Below are positions 58,840 to 64,000 of a stretch of DNA of 64,000 bases, piece after piece. Source of the stretch: Quercus robur (lineage: Eukaryota > Streptophyta > Magnoliopsida > Fagales > Fagaceae). The notes under the pieces were generated by a model. That model made no database searches, was not told the origin of the DNA, and was given only the letters and a program-made list of their open reading frames with translations. The stretch spans positions 7,376,474-7,440,473 of the forward strand of contig NC_065536.1 of the NCBI RefSeq assembly GCF_932294415.1, given 5' to 3'. The position numbers and the translations under genes were made by a program. Position 1 is the first letter of the stretch; each line of letters begins with the position of its first letter.

Positions 58840-59375
58840 GTGATGGGCCCAAAAAAGAACAGATAATAAGAATTTGCAACAATACTCTAATAATATAAGC
58901 CAATCAATAAGATCAAATTTGGAATACAAATAAAATATAACAACTATTTTTTGTGAAGTAAATGTAGTTGCTTTTTTTTTTTTTTTTTGGTTGAGAAACA
59001 AGTAAATGAAGTTAGTTAAGTGCTTCTAAGAGAACAATTCAATATGTATTAACCTACCCAATAAACAAGCCAATCCCACTCTCAGGGAAAAATAAAGGTC
59101 AGTACAAAGAAATGAGCTGGTGTTTTACTTTTTTTAGATATTTCTGAACAATTTTAAAAATTTGAGAGGGCTTAATCTAAATAGAATTTTTTCTAAAAAT
59201 CTTAAGAGAAACAGCAAGTAATTTTAAATTTCAAATATTATTTTGTTACTACCATTAATGGAGATTTTGAAAAGCTAGGGGGGCATTGCCCCCGTGGCCC
59301 CAATGTAGCTTCACCACTATAGAACACCATGATTCCACAAGCCTAGTTAGTAAATATGCGTATCTTACACATCTG
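58840..59375. repeat. Duplicated block B, copy 2
   Basis: Collinear with 36545-37375 but without the MITE-like insertion there. The match ends at about 59375, shortly after gtagtaaatatgcgtatct-type text. Confidence 0.8.
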
Positions 59376-59733
59376 TCCATGGCAGTGTCCTTCGCTTCAT
59401 GTTTCTGGTCTATCGTTGGGCGTTCGCCACCGAAGTCTTGCTTGAAGCTACCGCATTCAACCATGGTTATTGGAAATTAGAGATTGGGATTTGCGTGTGA
59501 GAGAGAGAGAGAGAGATTGGGACTTGTGTGTGTGAGTCTGTGAATGAATTGGAGAGATAGAGAGGCAAGGGAAGCTAAGAAAGTGAAAGGTATTAGGATT
59601 TAGTTTTAGATTGTTGTGTTACTGGGTATTGTGTTTGGGAGCTATGAAAGTTAAAGAATAAGAAATTAAGAATTAAAAAAAAAATCATTTTCTTTATAAA
59701 TAATTAAAGAATATCATAGCGGACTATATACTA
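59376..59733. other. Short gene-like leader with GA repeat, not identified
   Basis: On the minus strand an ATG at 59464 opens a frame (MVECGSFKQDFGGERPTIDQ and following) preceded by a tctctctc tract, similar to a plant 5' exon. I see no downstream exon and the gypsy LTR begins nearby, so it may be a broken gene end. A (GA)n run lies at 59501-59515. Confidence 0.35.
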
Positions 59734-60233
59734 TGTAACACGGATGAAGATGATAAAATATTGGGCCTGATGGGCTTACCTTAATGGGCCTGACGGATTG
59801 GGTCTCTTGGGCCTGTGTGAAGATGGTCCCAGCTTTGAAGGCCCATCACTGACTGACACAGTAAGGGCCCATGATCCGAAACGTCCATAGCCCAGAAAAA
59901 CCCTAAGATCCGGAAGTGGGAATCCTTGCTCACCACGCCTAGAAGAATTGGGAGTAGAGTCCCACATTGAAAAGATGTGGAAACCAAAAAGGAAAAGTCA
60001 ACCCTCTATCACTATAAAAGGTCTAATACCCACAGAAATCGAGGTACGCTTTAATTGACCATCTCTAACGCTCAAAGTAAAACAGAAGAATTCTAACTTG
60101 ACCGTCGGAGAGCCTTTGGCCGGCACCACACCGGTGCTCTCTGAAGGACTTCCGTCGATTGTTTTTGTCGCGCAGGTTCGCTTCGAGTCGCGAGTACGGT
60201 GTGACCCATTGGTGACAATTTTCGACGTCATCA
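59734..60233 (+). repeat. 5' LTR of the Ty3/gypsy element (approximate)
   Basis: About 500 bp from tgtaacacggatgaag to gacgtcatca, just before the primer-binding region. It contains ggcctgatgggc motifs, a TATA-like ctataaaagg at 60012-60021 and ggccggcaccacaccggtg. The left edge is inferred from the TG start only; the 3' LTR is outside the window. Confidence 0.65.
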
Positions 60234-60295
60234 GTTGGCGCCGTCTGTGGGGAACTCGACCGGGTACGGTAACATTTCCTAGACAAAAGAGTTAC

Positions 60296-63200
60296 ATGGT
60301 ACTCACACGCTCGATGGCAACCACAAATGACGTCCAAGAAGAAGCCCCTACGACTGCCCTTGAGAGACAGGTCAAGACACTCGCCGCAGCCGTGGAGCGC
60401 CTCACCAAACAAAACCACGACCTGATAGAGCAGCTGAATCAAAAGAGTGCGGCGGTGAATAGCCAAGGAGAAGATCAAGAAGGGAACAGTGAGGAAAGGA
60501 GAAATAATGACGGACCACAGGAGAGTAACGCCCCGAGCAAACAAGTGCGACGGGACGCTAGCATCCCTTCAGTGACGGATACAGCTCCACAACCCATCAT
60601 CGCGGAGATGCAGGTGATGAAGGAACAGATGGAAGTACTGATGAACGTTCTCAAGGGGCGAGTGTCCAGTGATCTTGACGACCTTGTCAACCGGACTGAC
60701 TCGCCATTTACGGCGTCCGTCAATTCCTTCCCCCTGCCGAGTAAGTTCCGCATGCCGAGTATGGACAGTTATGACGGAATCAAGGACCCTCTCGATCACC
60801 TAGAGACCTTCAAGACCCTGATGCACCTTCAGGGAGTGGCAGACGCAATTATGTGTAGGGCATTCCCTACAACCCTGAAGGGCGCAGCAAGGATTTGGTT
60901 CAGCCGGCTAACACCAAACTCCATCAGCACCTTCAAGGAGCTGAGCGCTCAGTTCACTACGCACTTCATCGGAGGACATCGGTATAAGAAATCCACAGCT
61001 TGTTTAATGAATATCAAGCAGAGAGAGGAGGAGACGTTACGGGCCTACATATCACGCTTCAATAAAGAAGCGCTCTCGATCGACGAAGCCGACGACAAGA
61101 TATTGGTGGCAGCGTTCACGAACGGGCTGAAGGGGGGTAAGTTTTTGTTCTCCCTATACAAAAATGACCCAAAGACCATGTCAGAGGTGCTTTACAGGGC
61201 CACCAAGTATATGAACGCTGAAGACGCACTGTTAGCCCGAGAAGACAGACCCAAGAAAAGAGACAGACAAGAGGACCCCCGACAGGACCAGGGGCGGAAG
61301 AGAGGACGGATGGGAGATCGGAGGGAGGAGAGACGTCCAAAACCAATGGGCGGAAGGTTCACAAGTTTCACTCCGTTGACCACCCCGATAGACCAAGTCC
61401 TAATGCAGATTAAGGACGAAGGATCCCTGACGTTTTCGGGAAAGCTGAAGAGTGATCCCAACAAAAGGTCCAGAGACAAATATTGCCGCTTCCACCGTGA
61501 CCATGGTCACGACACGGCCGACTGCTATGATTTGAAGCAACAAATCGAAACCCTTATCCGACAAGGGAAATTGAAGAAGTTCGTCAGTAAGGAGAGAACG
61601 GATCAACCCCCACAAGAACAACACCCCCGTCGAGAAAACGAGCGACCAAAGCCCCCATTGGGGGACATAAGGATGATAATTGGAGGAACAGGTGCGGCCG
61701 GATCGTCAAAAAAGGCTCGCAAAACATACCTTCGGATGGTACAGAATGTCCAGTTGGCGGGTACAGTGCCAAAGATGGCAAGAAGGGAAGGCCCCATTAT
61801 CGGGTTCTCGGAAGAGGATGCAAGACGCCTACACCATCCACACGACGATGCCCTCGTCGTTACCTTGCGGGCAGGCGACTACAACATCCACCGAGTGTTG
61901 GTCGACAACGGTAGTTCGGCCGACATCTTGTATTATCCGGCGTTCCAACAAATGAGGATTGATAGGGAGCTGCTAATACCGACAAACGCCCCGCTCGTTG
62001 GTTTCGGAGGGAGTAGAATATTCCCTTTGGGCGCAGTCACGTTATCGGTGACAGTAGGAGATTACCCACAACAAATCACCAAGGACGTAACATTCTTGGT
62101 GGTCGATTGCTCGTCAGCCTACAATGCTATTATTGGACGACCCACGCTCAACTCGTGGAAGGCGGCAACATCAACTTACCACCTGATGATCAAGTTCCCA
62201 ACAGAGTATGGGGTAGGAGAGCTACGCGGAAGTCAAATTGCCGCACGAGAATGCTACGTAGCTATGATGGAGGTGGAAGACCAGATCCAGGCCTTGAACA
62301 TAGAAGAACACCGAACGACGGCAGAACCTACAGAGAAGCTAGAGGAGATAACTCTCGACAGTTCCAATCCAGACCGAACCACCAGGATCGGAACGCTTGC
62401 CAAACCCGCAATCCGTCAAGAGATCGTAGCTTTCTTGAGAAGCAATAAGGATGTGTTCGCCTGGAGCCATGACGATATGCCAGGAATCGATCCCTCGGTC
62501 ATGGTACATAAGTTGAATGTGTTGCCCTCGTTTCCACCCGTCCGACAAAAGAAGAGAGTATTCACCCCGGAACGAGACCAAGCAATAGCGGAAGAGGTCC
62601 GCAAACTCCAAGAGGCAAGCTTCATCAGGGAAGTCTACTACCCCGATTGGCTGGCGAATGTGGTAATGGTGAAGAAAACGAGTGGCAAATGGCGGATGTG
62701 TGTGGACTTCACCGATCTTAACAAAGCATGCCCCAAAGATAGCTATCCCCTTCCAAGGGTCGACACCCTAGTAGACTCGACGGCTCAACACCAATTGCTA
62801 AGCTTCATGGATGCTTTCTCAGGTTATAACCAGATCCGCATGCACGAGGACGATCAGGAGAAGACTTCGTTTGTAACCAGTCAAGGACTCTTCTGTTACA
62901 AAGTAATGTCATTCGGTCTGAAGAATGCAGGGGCAACATACCAGAGACTAATGAACAAGATGTTCGCACAGCAAATCGGGAGGAATGTCCAAGTCTATGT
63001 CGACGACATGCTGGTGAAGAGCCGGAAGGAGGAAGACCACTTGGAAGATCTCAAGGAAACATTCGGTACACTTCGATCCTACAACATGAAACTCAATCCG
63101 GGAAAGTGCGCATTCGGTGTAACGGCAGGCAAATTCCTAGGATTCATGGTATCTCAAAGGGGGATTGAAGCTAACCCGGACAAAATCCGAGCCATAATGG

Positions 63201-64000
63201 AGATGGCCCCCCCGAGAAACGTGAAGGAAGTACAGAGCCTTAACGGCAAGGTAGCGGCATTGAATAGATTCGTGTCGAGAGCGACGGACAAGTGTTTACC
63301 CTTCTTTCGAACATTGAAAAAGTCATTCGAGTGGACGGACGAGTGTCAGCGAGCCTTCGAGGAGTTAAAAACCTATCTATCTTCACCACCTCTACTAAGC
63401 CCCTCGCAACCAGGTGAAGAGCTCTTCCTCTATTTGGCTGTCTCCACGGTGGCCGTCAGCGCAGCCTTAATCAGAGAGGAGGACAGGGCACAGAAGCCCG
63501 TGTACTACGCTAGCCGGGCACTCCGCGGTGCCAAGGAAAGATACCAACCTATGGAGAAACTCGCTTTTGCGTTGGTCACGGCGGCTCGCAAGCTCAAGCC
63601 CTACTTTCAAGCCCATACCGTGAACGTAATGACCGACAAGCCCTTGCGAAGGGCACTAAGTAATCCTGAGGCCGCAGGTCGACTGACGCTGTGGGCAATA
63701 GAATTGAGTGAGTTTGACATCAAGTACCGTCCACGTGTGGCCATTAAAGGACAAGCTGTAGCCGACTTCATAGCAGAGTTTACGCATGGCGCGGACAAGG
63801 GGGCAGAAGAACCCCCCCAGTGGAACATCTACACCGACGGATCATCCAATAAGCGAGTCGGAGGAGCCGGCATAATATTGCTGTCACCTGAAGGAGACAA
63901 GATTGAATGTATGGTCCGTCTCGACTTCCCCATTACCAACAACGAAGCAGAATACGAAGCGGTGGCAGCAGGACTCGACCTAGCCAAAGCCGCCGGAGCT
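60296..64000 (+). CDS. Gag-pol polyprotein of the Tat-lineage gypsy element (3' truncated at window edge)
   Basis: A single frame without stop runs from the ATG at 60296 (or 60314) to the last base, 1235 codons. Domains by approximate residue: coiled-coil-like N-terminus 15-50; retrotransposon gag 150-300 (FRMPSMDSYDGIKDPLDHLE, then AARIWFSRL); Cys/His knuckle near 396 (YCRFHRDHGHDTADC); aspartic protease near 536 (VLVDNGSSADILYY); reverse transcriptase 760-960 with FMDAFSGYNQIRM and YVDDML at about 900; RNase H 1040-1165 (VYYASRALRGAKERY, MTDKPLRR); second RNase H from about 1176 (IYTDGSSNKRVGGAGIILL, NNEAEYEA). All visible catalytic residues are in place. The protease motif is D-N-G instead of the more common D-T/S-G. 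Gag and pol being in one frame, with no decay seen, suggests a young copy. Confidence 0.9.
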   Translation, partial: MVLTRSMATTNDVQEEAPTTALERQVKTLAAAVERLTKQNHDLIEQLNQKSAAVNSQGEDQEGNSEERRNNDGPQESNAPSKQVRRDASIPSVTDTAPQPIIAEMQVMKEQMEVLMNVLKGRVSSDLDDLVNRTDSPFTASVNSFPLPSKFRMPSMDSYDGIKDPLDHLETFKTLMHLQGVADAIMCRAFPTTLKGAARIWFSRLTPNSISTFKELSAQFTTHFIGGHRYKKSTACLMNIKQREEETLRAYISRFNKEALSIDEADDKILVAAFTNGLKGGKFLFSLYKNDPKTMSEVLYRATKYMNAEDALLAREDRPKKRDRQEDPRQDQGRKRGRMGDRREERRPKPMGGRFTSFTPLTTPIDQVLMQIKDEGSLTFSGKLKSDPNKRSRDKYCRFHRDHGHDTADCYDLKQQIETLIRQGKLKKFVSKERTDQPPQEQHPRRENERPKPPLGDIRMIIGGTGAAGSSKKARKTYLRMVQNVQLAGTVPKMARREGPIIGFSEEDARRLHHPHDDALVVTLRAGDYNIHRVLVDNGSSADILYYPAFQQMRIDRELLIPTNAPLVGFGGSRIFPLGAVTLSVTVGDYPQQITKDVTFLVVDCSSAYNAIIGRPTLNSWKAATSTYHLMIKFPTEYGVGELRGSQIAARECYVAMMEVEDQIQALNIEEHRTTAEPTEKLEEITLDSSNPDRTTRIGTLAKPAIRQEIVAFLRSNKDVFAWSHDDMPGIDPSVMVHKLNVLPSFPPVRQKKRVFTPERDQAIAEEVRKLQEASFIREVYYPDWLANVVMVKKTSGKWRMCVDFTDLNKACPKDSYPLPRVDTLVDSTAQHQLLSFMDAFSGYNQIRMHEDDQEKTSFVTSQGLFCYKVMSFGLKNAGATYQRLMNKMFAQQIGRNVQVYVDDMLVKSRKEEDHLEDLKETFGTLRSYNMKLNPGKCAFGVTAGKFLGFMVSQRGIEANPDKIRAIMEMAPPRNVKEVQSLNGKVAALNRFVSRATDKCLPFFRTLKKSFEWTDECQRAFEELKTYLSSPPLLSPSQPGEELFLYLAVSTVAVSAALIREEDRAQKPVYYASRALRGAKERYQPMEKLAFALVTAARKLKPYFQAHTVNVMTDKPLRRALSNPEAAGRLTLWAIELSEFDIKYRPRVAIKGQAVADFIAEFTHGADKGAEEPPQWNIYTDGSSNKRVGGAGIILLSPEGDKIECMVRLDFPITNNEAEYEAVAAGLDLAKAAGA

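Larger units (their letters stand above)
59734..64000 (+). mobile_element. Ty3/gypsy LTR retrotransposon, Tat lineage, truncated by the window end
   Basis: The order is LTR, primer-binding region (ttggcgccgtctgtggggaa, 60235-60254), gag, protease, reverse transcriptase, RNase H, then a second RNase H-like domain. The extra RNase H after the usual one is the hallmark of the Tat group (Retand/Ogre). The element continues beyond 64000, so integrase and the 3' LTR cannot be seen. Confidence 0.9.

Noticed and set aside
61116-63828. Many minus-strand frames opposite the gypsy polyprotein
   Set aside because: Antisense shadows of a long plus-strand frame with clear gag, protease, reverse transcriptase and RNase H motifs.
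1-64000. tRNA, rRNA and small structured RNA genes
   Set aside because: I looked for cloverleaf-like blocks and conserved rRNA text and saw nothing convincing; a covariance-model scan would be needed to exclude short RNAs.

Overview
The window is plant nuclear DNA. It has intron-bearing genes with GT/AG junctions, AT-rich intergenic sequence, an F-box/PP2 gene family, a chloroplast-targeted TPR gene, plant L1-type LINE, Ty1/copia and Ty3/gypsy (Tat) elements, and many hAT, PIF and other short DNA transposons. The style of the repeats suggests a woody eudicot, possibly Fagaceae/Fagales; this is an inference from memory of repeat types, not a measurement. All coordinates and splice joints were read by eye from the sequence.

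Layout. 1-960 is a block with a paralogue at about 25.52-26.35 kb. A complete 8-exon TPR gene lies on the minus strand (1512-4500). A duplicated F-box/PP2 gene follows on the plus strand (CDS 6774-8267 and 20079-21794, in duplicated blocks of about 3.8-4.3 kb). The two copies are separated by a decayed, roughly 6.5-kb L1-type LINE (about 9.5-16.06 kb). From 22.4 to 32.2 kb, and again at 51.1-52.4 and 57.5-58.6 kb, there is a minus-strand family of T2 ribonuclease genes. One copy is intact (30948-32119, 3 exons, 260 aa, basic, signal peptide, both catalytic motifs). At least five others are broken in different ways.

The space between genes is filled with mobile DNA whose boundaries can often be read exactly from target-site duplications. 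These include a PIF-type element carrying an EF-hand gene fragment (29076-30253); a hAT-type element carrying a ribosomal protein L12 fragment (32322-33984); a 2.9-kb hAT-type element built as two arms of inverted, degenerate short repeats and nested in an older MITE (39258-42156); an 1855-bp solo LTR (44812-46666); a 478-bp snap-back palindrome (49210-49687); a minus-strand Ty1/copia element (52912-57433); and the 5' part of a Ty3/gypsy Tat-lineage element whose single open gag-pol frame runs off the window end (59.7-64 kb).

Most of the interest lies in three places. One is the T2 RNase birth-and-death cluster, whose intact member has features of the S-RNase (class III) lineage. Another is the pair of gene-capturing DNA transposons. 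The third is the large hairpin-forming hAT element. The duplicated blocks act as internal controls: several insertions are present in one copy and absent from the other, which dates them after the duplication.
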